DNA of 64,000 nt from Streptomyces albidoflavus. Lineage in GTDB: Bacteria > Actinomycetota > Actinomycetes > Streptomycetales > Streptomycetaceae. Where the stretch lies: positions 186,001-250,000 of the forward strand of contig NZ_JOII01000008.1 in assembly GCF_000719955.1 (NCBI RefSeq). The letters are read 5' to 3'. Of the stretch, positions 1 through 7,827 are shown in pieces (the first letter of the stretch is position 1; every line of letters begins with the position of its first letter). Position numbers and translations under genes: made by a program. Under the pieces are notes generated by a model, which did no database searches, was not told the origin of the DNA, and was given only the letters and a program-made list of their open reading frames with translations.

Positions 1-101
1 TGCCGGTCGTGGGCGGCGGCGGGTCCGGTGAGCAGGGTCAGCACCAGTCCGGTGACGGCGGCCAGGACGGCGGCCACGGTGGGGGTTGCTCTGCGCGACA
101 C
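1..101 (-). CDS. Secreted protein, 5' end only (possible chitinase)
   Basis: Only the first 33 codons lie in the window; the gene continues beyond position 1. The GTG at 101-99 opens a typical Sec signal peptide: MSRR, a hydrophobic stretch, then GPAAAHDR with a likely AAA-type cleavage site. An AAGGAG ribosome site lies about 10 nt upstream. The mature domain is missing, so function cannot be read from the protein. The paired TTGGTCTG repeats at 213-243 resemble the direct repeats of Streptomyces chitinase promoters, and a chitinase gene occupies the matching place in S. coelicolor as I recall. Chitinase or another chitin-related secreted protein is therefore an inference. An in-frame alternative start upstream was not preferred because GTG at 101 gives the clean signal peptide. 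Confidence 0.6.
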   Translation of the reverse strand, partial: MSRRATPTVAAVLAAVTGLVLTLLTGPAAAHDR

Positions 102-212
102 GAGGTCATCACTCCTTGCGTGTGGGGGAGTTGCGGAGTTCCGGGCAGGCGCGGCCACCTGGCGGGAACCGGGCGGAGCCGCGCCGCACGCGACGATACG
201 ACGACCGAGCCG

Positions 213-243
213 ATTGGTCTGGTCCATTCACCGAATTGGTCTG
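213..243 (-). promoter_or_regulatory. Tandem ATTGGTCTG repeats, dre/chitinase-type operator
   Basis: ATTGGTCTG occurs at 213-221 and again at 235-243, exactly 22 bp apart (two helical turns). On the minus strand these read GGACCAGACCAAT and GGTACAGACCAAT. Streptomyces chitinase promoters carry such paired 12-bp repeats, and the GntR regulator DasR binds the related AGTGGTCTAGACCACT; the first copy matches 12 of 16 positions of that consensus. They sit about 110-140 nt upstream of the secreted-protein start at 101, so control of that gene is the natural reading. Confidence 0.55.
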
Positions 244-289
244 TACCGGTGCCCGGAGCCGTCGGCTCCGCTCCCCGCCCCCGCCTGCC

Positions 290-1120
290 TCAGCAGGCCC
301 CCCGCACGTACCCCTCCTCGTCCTCCGGCAGCACGTCCCGGTCGCGCAGGACCACCGAGAGCCGCCCGTCCGCCGCCTCGCAGGCCCGCTCCAGCCCCTT
401 CTCGGTGTACTCCACGACCAGGACGCGCCCGTCGAAGGCCCGGTCGTACACCCCGCACTCCTCGTACTGGCCGCACTCCTCGGCCACCGCGAAGTCCAGC
501 CCCAGCCGCTTCCGGTCGGCCGCCAGTTCCGCGGTGTTCTTCTGCGCCACCGCGAGCCCCCGGGAGTGCGCCCGCTCCACCAGCAGCGCCAGGTACGCCT
601 GGGCGTCGGCCGCGTCGAGCAGGCCGTCCGAGCGGGTGAAGCTGTCGTAGTTGTCGGGCTCGACCGCGTCGAAGCCCCGCTGCGCGCAGCCGTCGATCCA
701 GCGGCCCACCCGGGCGGCCGCCGCCCGCCGCAGCTCCTCGGTGGAGAGGTCGAGCAGCACCTCGTCCCAGTCCTCGTCGATCACCTCGCGCCCGCCCGAA
801 TCCCGCAGCAGCAGTTCCTCGGGCCATCCGCGAGCGCCGGGCTGGGCCTGGAAGGCGTTGACGTAACAGACGTTGTAGAGCCCCCGGGCCGGCCGCGCCC
901 CGTGGTCGCGGACCACCACCTGGACGTCGTCGTCGGGGCGGTAGGCGCCGCCGAGCTGGTAGTCGAGGCCGGCGTCGAGCGGCGGCGGCTTCGGCTTTCG
1001 CGCGGGTGACGCGCTCTCGGCGGGTTCCGCCCGCTCGCCCCCGGAGCCGGAAGTCCCGCAGCCGGCGAGCAGTAGCGGCAGGGCGGCCAGGCCGCACGCC
1101 AGGCGCGTACGCCGGTTCAT
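290..1120 (-). CDS. GH114-family lipoprotein (endo-alpha-1,4-polygalactosaminidase-like)
   Basis: 276 residues. It starts with a lipoprotein signal (MNRRTRLACG, hydrophobic stretch, LLAGC lipobox), followed by an Ala/Glu/Pro-rich linker. The rest is a GH114-type TIM-barrel domain, recognisable from YNVCYVNAFQ, the EPDNYDSF motif and the strand ending VAEECGQY. The family degrades galactosaminoglycan or related extracellular polymers, so a surface-anchored glycosidase is likely; the substrate is not shown by sequence. Its ATG overlaps the stop of the Lrp gene (ATGA at 1117-1120), so the two are probably cotranscribed and translationally coupled. Confidence 0.78.
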   Translation of the reverse strand: MNRRTRLACGLAALPLLLAGCGTSGSGGERAEPAESASPARKPKPPPLDAGLDYQLGGAYRPDDDVQVVVRDHGARPARGLYNVCYVNAFQAQPGARGWPEELLLRDSGGREVIDEDWDEVLLDLSTEELRRAAAARVGRWIDGCAQRGFDAVEPDNYDSFTRSDGLLDAADAQAYLALLVERAHSRGLAVAQKNTAELAADRKRLGLDFAVAEECGQYEECGVYDRAFDGRVLVVEYTEKGLERACEAADGRLSVVLRDRDVLPEDEEGYVRGAC

Positions 1121-1632
1121 CCGCGCCGCCTTCCCGTGCCCTCGGCGGCCCGCTCCAGGAGCGGGGTCAGCCGGTGGGGGACCAGCTGGTTCATGGCGAG
1201 CGAGGTGCTGCTGCGCTCGACCCCGGGCACGGCGTGCAGCCGGCCCGCGATCCGGTACAGGTCGTCCGCGTCCGCCGCCACCACCCGGGCCAGCAGGTCG
1301 ATGTCGCCGCTCAGCCCGTACACCTCCACCACCTCGGGGATGTCGCCGAGTGCCGCCCCCACCTCGGTCAGCCGCAACTGGTCGACGCGCATCGTCACGA
1401 AGGCCGTCAGCGGATAGCCCAGCGCCGCCGGGTCCACGCGCCGGGCGAACGGGCCGAGCGCGCCGTCCCGCTCCAGCCGGCTCCAGCGGGCCTGCACCGT
1501 GTTGCGCGACAGGCCCAGCCGCTCCGTCAGCGCCACCGCGGTCGCCCGTGGTTCCTCGTCGAGCGCCAGCAGGATGCGCGCGTCCGTCGCGTCGACCGCC
1601 CCACCGTGGTTCACCGTGCTCAGTCGACTCAC
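1117..1632 (-). CDS. Lrp/AsnC family transcriptional regulator
   Basis: 171 residues: an N-terminal winged HTH (DARILLALDEEP to RNTVQARWSRLERDG, about residues 15-58) followed by a RAM-type ligand-binding domain with DIPEVVEVYGLSGDIDLL. Lrp/AsnC proteins bind amino acids and often control the divergent gene. Here the divergent gene is the TPP enzyme at 1814, and a perfect 21-bp palindrome lies between the two. The start is uncertain: the GTG at 1632 touches the GGGGAGG ribosome site, so a slightly downstream GTG is possible. It overlaps the GH114 gene by 4 nt. Confidence 0.85.
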   Translation of the reverse strand: MSRLSTVNHGGAVDATDARILLALDEEPRATAVALTERLGLSRNTVQARWSRLERDGALGPFARRVDPAALGYPLTAFVTMRVDQLRLTEVGAALGDIPEVVEVYGLSGDIDLLARVVAADADDLYRIAGRLHAVPGVERSSTSLAMNQLVPHRLTPLLERAAEGTGRRRG

Positions 1633-1647
1633 CTCCCCGAACCCTGT

Positions 1648-1668
1648 GGTTGAGCAGATTGCTCAACC
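1648..1668. promoter_or_regulatory. Perfect 21-bp palindrome, likely Lrp/AsnC operator
   Basis: GGTTGAGCA, spacer GAT, TGCTCAACC: two exact 9-bp arms in the divergent gap between the Lrp/AsnC gene and the transketolase-like gene. Position, symmetry and A/T content against a GC-rich background all fit an autoregulatory site that also controls the divergent gene. Confidence 0.7.
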
Positions 1669-1813
1669 GGAGAGTCGTATCTTGTGCAATCGGAAGGAGG
1701 AATGTCTACTGACGAACCACAACGACAACCTGGTGCCCGCAGCCTCGGCGACCGGCCGCAGCCAGCCCGCCGCCGGACCCCGGACCCGCGCCACCCGTCC
1801 CGGAGGTTCTGTG

Positions 1814-4150
1814 ATGGTCCCGGACACGACGACGTCTCCGCGTACCGGCCGGCAGGAGCTGCTCACCGCCCTCGGCGAGATCGAGCAGCGCGTGCTCTGG
1901 CTCTCCGCCGCCACCATCGACCACGCCAACCGTATCCGCCCGAACCCCACGGGACTGAAGGTCGGCGGCCACCAGGCCTCCTGCGCCTCGATGGTGTCGA
2001 TCATGACGACGCTCTGGTTCCACGAACTGACCGCCGACGACCGGGTCTCGGTCAAGCCGCACGCCTCCCCGGCCCTGCACGCCGTCAACCACCTCCTCGG
2101 CGAACTCCCCGCCGAGACCCTCACGACCCTCCGCTCCTTCGGCGGCCTCCAGAGCTACCCGAGCCGCACCAAGGACCCCGACCCGGTCGACTACTCCACC
2201 GGCTCCGTCGGCATCGGCGCCACCGCCCCGATCTGGGGCGCCCTCGCCCGCCGCTACGTCGAGGGCCGCTTCCCCGGCGCCGGCACCGGACGCCAGTACG
2301 CCCTCCTCGGCGACGCCGAACTCGACGAGGGCGCCTGCTGGGAGGCGGTCCAGGACCCGATGGTCGCCGGGCTCGGCGAGGTCGTCTGGATCGTCGACCT
2401 CAACCGCCAGTCCCTGGACCGCGTCGTCCCCGCCCTCTCCGCCGAACGCCTCGCCGGCATGTTCGAGGCGGCCGGCTGGCAGGTCCTCACCCTCAAGTAC
2501 GGCGAGCAGCTCACCGAGCTCTTCTCCCGCCCGGGCGGCGAGGCCCTGCGCACCCGCCTGGACACCATGGGCAACCCGGAGTACCAGCGCCTGCTGCGCT
2601 GCACCCCCGCCGAGCTGCGGGACCGCCTGCCCGGCACCGGCTCCACCCGCGAGCCCCTGGAACGGCTCGTCGCCACCCTCGACGACGACGCCCTGCACAG
2701 CGCGGTGCGCAACCTCGGCGGCCACGACCTCGGCGCCCTCCTCGACGCCTACGCGGCGATCGACGACACCCGCCCGACCGTGATCCTCGCCTACACCGTC
2801 AAGGGGCGCGGCCTGCACAGCGAGGGCCACCCGCAGAACCACTCCTCGCTCCTCACCCGCGACCAGCTCGCCGACCTCGCCACCCGCACCGGCGCCGACC
2901 CGGACGACCCCTGGCGCCCGCTGCCCGACGGCGCCGCCGCCCGGCTCTGCGCCGAGCGCGCCGAGGAACTGCGCCGCCCGCCCGTCGAACGGATCGCCCC
3001 GCCGCCGGTCCCCACCGACTTCGGCCGCACCCCCGGCGGCACCGGCACCACCCAGCAGGCGTTCGGCCGCGCCCTGCTCGACCTCAGCCGCAGCGCCCCC
3101 GAGGCCGCCGCCCGCGTCGTCACCGTCAGCCCCGACGTCTCCTCCTCCACCAACCTCGGCGGCTGGCTCAACAAGGTCGGCGTCTGGTCCCCGACCGAGC
3201 GCGTCGACTGGTTCGCCGACGACGCCGAGACGATCCTGCACTGGCGCGAGAACCCCACCGGCCAGCACGTGGAACTCGGCATCGCCGAGACCAACCTCGT
3301 CGGCCTCCTCGGCGAACTCGGCGCCACCTGGAGCCGCTGGGGCCAGCCCCTGCTCCCCATCGGCATCATGTACGACCCGTTCGTCAACCGCGCCCTGGAG
3401 CCCTGGCAGTTCGGCATCTACGCGGGCGGCCAGTCGCTCCTGGTCGGCACCCCCTCCGGCGTCACCCTCGCCCCCGAGGGCGGCGCTCACCAGTCGATCA
3501 CCACGCCCTCGCTCGGCCTGGAGCAGCCCGGCTGCACCACCTGGGAGCCGGCCTTCGCCCAGGACGCCGAGTGGTGCGTCCTCGCCGCCCTCTCCCTCCT
3601 CGGCCGGCCCGACGGCGGCTCCGCCTACCTGCGGCTCTCCACCCGCCCGGTCGACCAGTCCCTGGCCGCCGTCCCTGCCGACCCGGCCGCCCGCGAACGC
3701 CGCCGCCGCCAGGCCGTGGCCGGCGCCTACGGCCTGCGCCGCGCCGAGGGCACCCCGGACGTCACCCTCGCCGCGATGGGCGCCATGGTCCCCGAGGCGC
3801 TGGCCGCCGCCGACCGCCTCGCCTCCCTCGGCGTCGCCGCCGACGTCGTCTGCGTCACCAGCCCGGGGCTGCTCTTCCGCGCCACCCAGGCCCGCCGGGG
3901 GCTGGACGACGCCCTGCAGTGGGTCCTCGACCAGGCGTTCCCCGCCGACCGGGCGGCCCCGCTGGTCACCCTCCTCGACGGCCACCCGCACACGCTGGCC
4001 TTCCTCGGCACGGTCCACAACACCCCGGTCACCCCCCTCGGCGTGACCCACTTCGGCCAGTCCGGCGCCCTGGACGAGGTCTACCGCCACCACGGCATCG
4101 ACACCGAGAGCGTCGTCCGCGCGGCCCTGGACCTGACCCACCGCCCCTGA
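1814..4150 (+). CDS. Transketolase/pyruvate dehydrogenase E1-like TPP enzyme
   Basis: 778 residues, thiamine-diphosphate dependent. Transketolase-like N-terminal features include NPTGLKVGGHQASCAS and the TPP-binding segment LLGDAELDEGACWEA ending in DLNRQSLDR. The pyrimidine-binding domain (ELGIAETNLVG) and C-terminal transketolase domain follow. Length and layout fit homodimeric PDH E1/transketolase-like proteins; the exact substrate (pyruvate, another 2-oxoacid or a ketose phosphate) cannot be decided here. ATG 1814 was chosen because GGAGG ends 7 nt upstream. A strong GGAGGA-ATG at 1693-1704 opens a different frame and is not this start. It is divergent from the Lrp/AsnC gene. Confidence 0.82.
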   Translation: MVPDTTTSPRTGRQELLTALGEIEQRVLWLSAATIDHANRIRPNPTGLKVGGHQASCASMVSIMTTLWFHELTADDRVSVKPHASPALHAVNHLLGELPAETLTTLRSFGGLQSYPSRTKDPDPVDYSTGSVGIGATAPIWGALARRYVEGRFPGAGTGRQYALLGDAELDEGACWEAVQDPMVAGLGEVVWIVDLNRQSLDRVVPALSAERLAGMFEAAGWQVLTLKYGEQLTELFSRPGGEALRTRLDTMGNPEYQRLLRCTPAELRDRLPGTGSTREPLERLVATLDDDALHSAVRNLGGHDLGALLDAYAAIDDTRPTVILAYTVKGRGLHSEGHPQNHSSLLTRDQLADLATRTGADPDDPWRPLPDGAAARLCAERAEELRRPPVERIAPPPVPTDFGRTPGGTGTTQQAFGRALLDLSRSAPEAAARVVTVSPDVSSSTNLGGWLNKVGVWSPTERVDWFADDAETILHWRENPTGQHVELGIAETNLVGLLGELGATWSRWGQPLLPIGIMYDPFVNRALEPWQFGIYAGGQSLLVGTPSGVTLAPEGGAHQSITTPSLGLEQPGCTTWEPAFAQDAEWCVLAALSLLGRPDGGSAYLRLSTRPVDQSLAAVPADPAARERRRRQAVAGAYGLRRAEGTPDVTLAAMGAMVPEALAAADRLASLGVAADVVCVTSPGLLFRATQARRGLDDALQWVLDQAFPADRAAPLVTLLDGHPHTLAFLGTVHNTPVTPLGVTHFGQSGALDEVYRHHGIDTESVVRAALDLTHRP

Positions 4151-4204
4151 CCCCGCACCCCGCACGACGGCCCGCGCGTACCCCTCGCGCGGGCCGTTGT
4201 CATG

Positions 4205-4215
4205 TGGTCGGACCA
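4205..4215. promoter_or_regulatory. GntR operator TGGTCGGACCA (autoregulation)
   Basis: An 11-bp palindrome with the GGTC-N-GACC core, 57 nt upstream of the GntR gene start. The same core recurs upstream of the lactate permease and lutA. The form agrees with the T-GT-N-AC-A type sites of FadR-subfamily GntR proteins, so this copy probably mediates autoregulation. Confidence 0.72.
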
Positions 4216-4271
4216 TAACGAAGGTGTGACATAGTTTCGGTGCGAGAGGCCCAGCGACCCCGGGAGGTGCC

Positions 4272-5015
4272 ATGGCCGCCGAATGGCGCCCCGTACGCCA
4301 GTCACGTACGCATGAACTGGTACTGGAGCGGATCGAGGAACAGGTGGTCGCGGGCGAGCTCAAGGCCGGCGACCGGCTGCCCCCCGAGCGCGAACTCGCC
4401 CCCGTCCTCGGCGTCAGCCGCTCCGCCCTGCGCGAGGCGCTGCGGGTCCTGGAGACCATCGGCGTCCTCGTCGCCCACGCCGGACGCGGCCCCGACGCCG
4501 GTGCCCGCATCGTGCGCAACCCCGACGACGCGCTCGGCCGCCTCCTCCGCCTGCACGTGGCGCTCGGCAGCTACAACCTCCACGACGTCCTGGAGGCCCG
4601 CGTCGTCCTGGAGCGCTCCAGCTTCGAGGCGGCCGCCACCCACGCCTCGGCCGAGGACCTCGCCGAGGCCGAGGAGACCCTGCGCCGCATGCAGGAACCG
4701 GACGTCACGGTCCCCGAGTTCAACGACCTGGACACCAGCTTCCACGTCCAGATCGCCCGCAGCTCCGGCAACCAGCTGACCTCCACCCTCACCTCGGCGG
4801 TCCGCGAGTCGGTACGCCCCCTCATCCTCGAGGCCCTCGAAGCCGCCGAGGACTGGCCCGCCACCGCCGCCGCCCTCAACGCCGAACACACCGCCCTCCT
4901 CACCCTCGTCAGAGAAGGCAACGGCCCCGCCGCGGCAGACCTCGCCGAACAACACATCCGAGGCTTCCACGGCACCTTGGTCCCGGACACCGACCCCAGC
5001 CCGTCCGGCGACTGA
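4272..5015 (+). CDS. GntR/FadR-family regulator of lactate utilisation
   Basis: 247 residues: an N-terminal GntR winged helix (LKAGDRLPPERELAPVLGVS, then RSALREALRVLE, about residues 30-70) and a C-terminal all-helical FCD ligand domain (about 95-235). In this subfamily FCD domains bind small organic acids such as lactate. The lactate permease and lutABC lie just downstream, and all three promoter regions carry the same GGTC-N-GACC palindrome, so this is very likely an LldR/LutR-like repressor. ATG 4272 follows GGGAGG with good spacing. The stop codon lies inside the first copy of a 24-nt tandem repeat. Confidence 0.85.
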   Translation: MAAEWRPVRQSRTHELVLERIEEQVVAGELKAGDRLPPERELAPVLGVSRSALREALRVLETIGVLVAHAGRGPDAGARIVRNPDDALGRLLRLHVALGSYNLHDVLEARVVLERSSFEAAATHASAEDLAEAEETLRRMQEPDVTVPEFNDLDTSFHVQIARSSGNQLTSTLTSAVRESVRPLILEALEAAEDWPATAAALNAEHTALLTLVREGNGPAAADLAEQHIRGFHGTLVPDTDPSPSGD

Positions 5016-5076
5016 GGCCAGAACAGCCCGGCCGGCGACTGAGGCCAAAAACCAGCCCGGCCGGCGTTTGAGGCCA
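4997..5076. repeat. Three tandem 24-nt intergenic repeats
   Basis: Three near-identical units (4997-5020, 5024-5047, 5053-5076) each read CAGCCCG, (T/G)CCGGCG, then (AC/TT)TGAGGCCA. Gaps of 3 and 5 nt separate them. The units resemble the dispersed CCGGCGTTTGAGG elements common between Streptomyces genes. The first copy supplies the TGA stop of the GntR gene, so the repeat has set the end of that protein. Confidence 0.75.
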
Positions 5077-5133
5077 CTCGGTGACCGCACCCGACGACTG
5101 CGGAAAGCCGTCCCCACCCCCGCGCAGACGAAA

Positions 5134-5164
5134 GCCCCCAGCCCGCCGCAGGCGAACCGGGGGC
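5134..5164 (-). terminator. Hairpin downstream of the lactate permease gene
   Basis: GCCCCC (5134-5139) can pair with GGGGGC (5159-5164), with further pairing possible inside the 19-nt loop. It sits about 10 nt past the permease stop in the convergent gap with the GntR gene. The stem is short and there is no T tract, so confidence is moderate. Confidence 0.4.
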
Positions 5165-5174
5165 CGACCCCTGC

Positions 5175-6863
5175 CTAGGGCAGCATCCAGGACAGCACCG
5201 GCAGCGACTGCAAGTACACGAGGACACAGAGCACGGCGAGCATCGCCACGCTGTACCCGGCCACCTTGCGCAGCAACACCCGCTCACTGCCGGGCTGCTC
5301 GACGGCAGTGGCAGCAATCGTCAGATTCTGCGGACTGACCAGCTTCCCCACCACCCCACCGGAGGTGTTCGCCGCGACCAGCAGCGTCGGATCGATCCCC
5401 GCCTTCTGTCCGGCGGTCTGCTGAAGCGTCGCGAAGAGCGCGTTGGCCGAGGTGTCGGACCCGGTGACGGCCGTCCCCAGCCAGCCCAGGCTCGGCGAGA
5501 GCAGCGCGAAGATCCCGCCGGCGGCGGCGAGCCAGGTCCCGATGGCGACGGTCTGCCCGGACTGGTTCATCACGTAGCTGATGGAGAGCACGGTGGCGAC
5601 GGTCGCGATGGACACCTTCATGTTGTTGAGGGTGTGGCCGGCGGCGCCCAGCGCCATCCGCCCGGTCATCGGGAACCGCTCGTCGCGGGTGAACCGGTAG
5701 ACGAGCGTGACCAGGAGGCCGGAGAGGATGAGGAGCGTGCCGGGGTTGCCGAGCACGTCGAGCTTGTAGACGGCGCTTCCGGCGGGCGACCCGTCGGGGG
5801 CGAGCAGCGAGCCGTACAGGCCCGGCCACTGGAGCTCGATGTTCCAGACGCCGAGGATCTTCGGCATGTCCAGCCCGCCGAGGTTCAGCTTGGCCAGCGC
5901 GAAGATGACGATGACCAGGACGTACGGCAGGACGGCGAGGTTGACGCGGCGCAGGGTCAGCGGCTCGGCCTCGACCTTCGAGCGCTGGTCCTCGGGGGTC
6001 GCCGGCTTCCAGAAGCGCAGCATCAGCACGGCGGCGGCGAAGCCGGCCAGGGCGGCGACCACGTCGGTCAGCTCGTAGGCGAAGTGCGAGGAGCACCAGA
6101 ACTGGGCGACGGCGAAGACGGCGCCGGTGACCAGGGCGATGGGCCAGAGCTGGCGCAGCCCGCGCGTACCGTCCACCAGGAAGAGCAGAAGCAGGGGGAC
6201 GAAGAGGGCGAGCACGGGGCTCTGGCGGCCGACGACGGCGGCGATCTCCTCCGGCGGGATGCCGGTGAGGTTGCCCGCGGTGGTGATCGGGATGGCCATG
6301 GCGCCGAAGGCGACGGGAGCGGTGTTGGCGACCAGCACGGTGACGGCGGCGCGCAGCGGCGGCAGTCCGAGCGCCATCAGCATGGCGGCGGTGATGGCGA
6401 CCGGCGCGCCGAACCCGGCGAGCGCCTCCAGGAGCCCGCCGAAGCAGAAGGCGATCAGCATCGCCTGGACGCGCAGGTCACCCCGGCCCACCGCGCTGAA
6501 GGAGCGCCGCAGGTCCTCGAAACGGTTGCTGACGACGGTGAGTTCGTAGAACCAGATCGCCGCGACCACGATCAGCATGACGGGGAAGAGTCCGAAGACC
6601 AGGCCCTGGCTCGCGGAGAGGAGGCCGAGCTGCACCGGCATCCCCATGCCCAGAACGCCCACCAGCAGGGCGACGACGAGCGCGCCGACCGCCGACTGGA
6701 GGGCGGACCGCTTGGCCCACATGAGCAGGAGGAAGAAGGTGGCGAGGGGGACGAGCCCCAGGAGTGCCGTGCCCGCCAGACTGCCCCCGACAGCAGTCGA
6801 ATCCGGTGTGTACGTGGCGGCGAGAGCGGCCGGTGGTGCTGGGGCCACGAGAGTGCTCCTCAT
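5175..6863 (-). CDS. lldP: L-lactate permease (LctP family)
   Basis: 562 residues, an integral membrane protein with roughly 12-14 hydrophobic segments. Family features include FGGLLEALAGFGAPVAIT, NTAPVAFGAMAIP and the C-terminal GSDTSANALF and ANTSGGVVGKLVSPQN. It should import lactate (possibly glycolate) by proton symport. ATG 6863 was taken because it gives the usual length; the reading frame continues upstream but would run to the GntR-type operator at 6969-6977. It is divergent from lutABC and presumably under the same regulator. Confidence 0.92.
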   Translation of the reverse strand: MRSTLVAPAPPAALAATYTPDSTAVGGSLAGTALLGLVPLATFFLLLMWAKRSALQSAVGALVVALLVGVLGMGMPVQLGLLSASQGLVFGLFPVMLIVVAAIWFYELTVVSNRFEDLRRSFSAVGRGDLRVQAMLIAFCFGGLLEALAGFGAPVAITAAMLMALGLPPLRAAVTVLVANTAPVAFGAMAIPITTAGNLTGIPPEEIAAVVGRQSPVLALFVPLLLLFLVDGTRGLRQLWPIALVTGAVFAVAQFWCSSHFAYELTDVVAALAGFAAAVLMLRFWKPATPEDQRSKVEAEPLTLRRVNLAVLPYVLVIVIFALAKLNLGGLDMPKILGVWNIELQWPGLYGSLLAPDGSPAGSAVYKLDVLGNPGTLLILSGLLVTLVYRFTRDERFPMTGRMALGAAGHTLNNMKVSIATVATVLSISYVMNQSGQTVAIGTWLAAAGGIFALLSPSLGWLGTAVTGSDTSANALFATLQQTAGQKAGIDPTLLVAANTSGGVVGKLVSPQNLTIAATAVEQPGSERVLLRKVAGYSVAMLAVLCVLVYLQSLPVLSWMLP

Positions 6864-6968
6864 CGAGTTCCGCGCCCAGGGTCCGAGGTCCCGCCTCTGG
6901 AGCTGCTGCGACGCGTGTGGCTGAACGATCCAACTCAGTACCGCACCGGAGATGTCGCATGTCAATAA

Positions 6969-6977
6969 GGTCGGACC
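6969..6977. promoter_or_regulatory. GntR operator core GGTCGGACC (lldP side)
   Basis: Palindromic GGTC-G-GACC about 105 nt upstream of the permease start and 83 nt upstream of lutA. It is one of two copies in the lldP-lutA divergent gap, with a third upstream of the GntR gene. Confidence 0.7.
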
Positions 6978-7023
6978 AAACTGTTGTACGTCTCTTCAGT
7001 ACCGTAAGGCCAGACGCTAGTAT

Positions 7024-7032
7024 GGTCTGACC
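7024..7032. promoter_or_regulatory. GntR operator core GGTCTGACC (lutA side)
   Basis: TATGGTCTGACCGTA has the GGTC-T-GACC palindrome 27 nt before the lutA start, where a bound repressor would block the lut promoter. The spacing to the copy at 6969 is 55 bp, so cooperative or looped binding is possible. Confidence 0.72.
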
Positions 7033-7059
7033 GTAAATATCGATCGTGGAGGTCGTCCC

Positions 7060-7827
7060 ATGCGTATCGGACTCTTCGCCACGTGCCTGGGAGACACGCT
7101 CTACCCCGACGCGGTGAAGTCGACCGCGGTGCTGCTCGCCCGCCTGGGACACGAGGTGGTCTTCCCGCCGGGGCAGACCTGCTGCGGCCAGATGCACGTC
7201 AACACCGGTTACCAGCGCGAACCGGTCCCGCTGGTCCGCAACTACGCGGAGCAGTTCGGGGACGCCTCGATCGAAGCGGTGGTGATGCCCTCGGGCTCCT
7301 GCGCCGGTTCGGTCCGCCACCAGCACGAGATCATCGCCGAGCGGTACGGCGACGCCGCGCTGCGCTCCGGCGTGGCCACGGTGAAGGCGAAGACGTACGA
7401 GCTCTCCGAACTCCTCGTCGACGTCCTGGACGTCACCGACGTCGGCGCCTACTTCCCGCACCGGGTCACCTACCACCCCACCTGCCACTCCCTGCGGATG
7501 CTGCGGGTCGGCGACAAGCCGCTGAAGCTGCTGCGCGCCGTGGACGCCATCGACCTGGTGGAGCTGCCCGAGGCCGACGCCTGCTGCGGCTTCGGCGGCA
7601 CCTTCGCGCTCAAGAACGCCGACACCTCCTCGGCGATGCTGAAGGACAAGCTGGCCCACGTCACCGGCACCGGCGCCGACGTCTGCACCGCCGGCGACTC
7701 CTCCTGCCTGATGCACATCGGCGGCGGCCTCTCCCGCATCAAGGCCGGCACCCGTACGCTCCACCTCGCGCAGATCCTCGCCAGCACCCGTACCGCGCCC
7801 CACGTCCTGACGGAGGCCGCCCGATGA
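7060..7827 (+). CDS. lutA: Lactate utilisation protein LutA (CCG-domain Fe-S protein)
   Basis: 255 residues with two CCG (DUF224) motifs: QTCCGQMHVNTGY near residue 45 and ADACCGFGGTFALK near 175. A further PSGSCAGSVRHQH segment also fits the family. LutA, LutB and LutC form the iron-sulfur complex that oxidises L-lactate to pyruvate; LutA resembles the CCG subunits of heterodisulfide reductase and glycolate oxidase. ATG 7060 follows GGAGG with 8-nt spacing. The stop overlaps the lutB start (ATGA), so the operon is translationally coupled. Confidence 0.93.
   Translation: MRIGLFATCLGDTLYPDAVKSTAVLLARLGHEVVFPPGQTCCGQMHVNTGYQREPVPLVRNYAEQFGDASIEAVVMPSGSCAGSVRHQHEIIAERYGDAALRSGVATVKAKTYELSELLVDVLDVTDVGAYFPHRVTYHPTCHSLRMLRVGDKPLKLLRAVDAIDLVELPEADACCGFGGTFALKNADTSSAMLKDKLAHVTGTGADVCTAGDSSCLMHIGGGLSRIKAGTRTLHLAQILASTRTAPHVLTEAAR

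Noticed and set aside
1706..4519. Long minus-strand frame opposite the TPP enzyme gene
   Set aside because: A shadow of the high-GC coding strand: Gly/Val/Glu-rich, no domain, no ribosome site.
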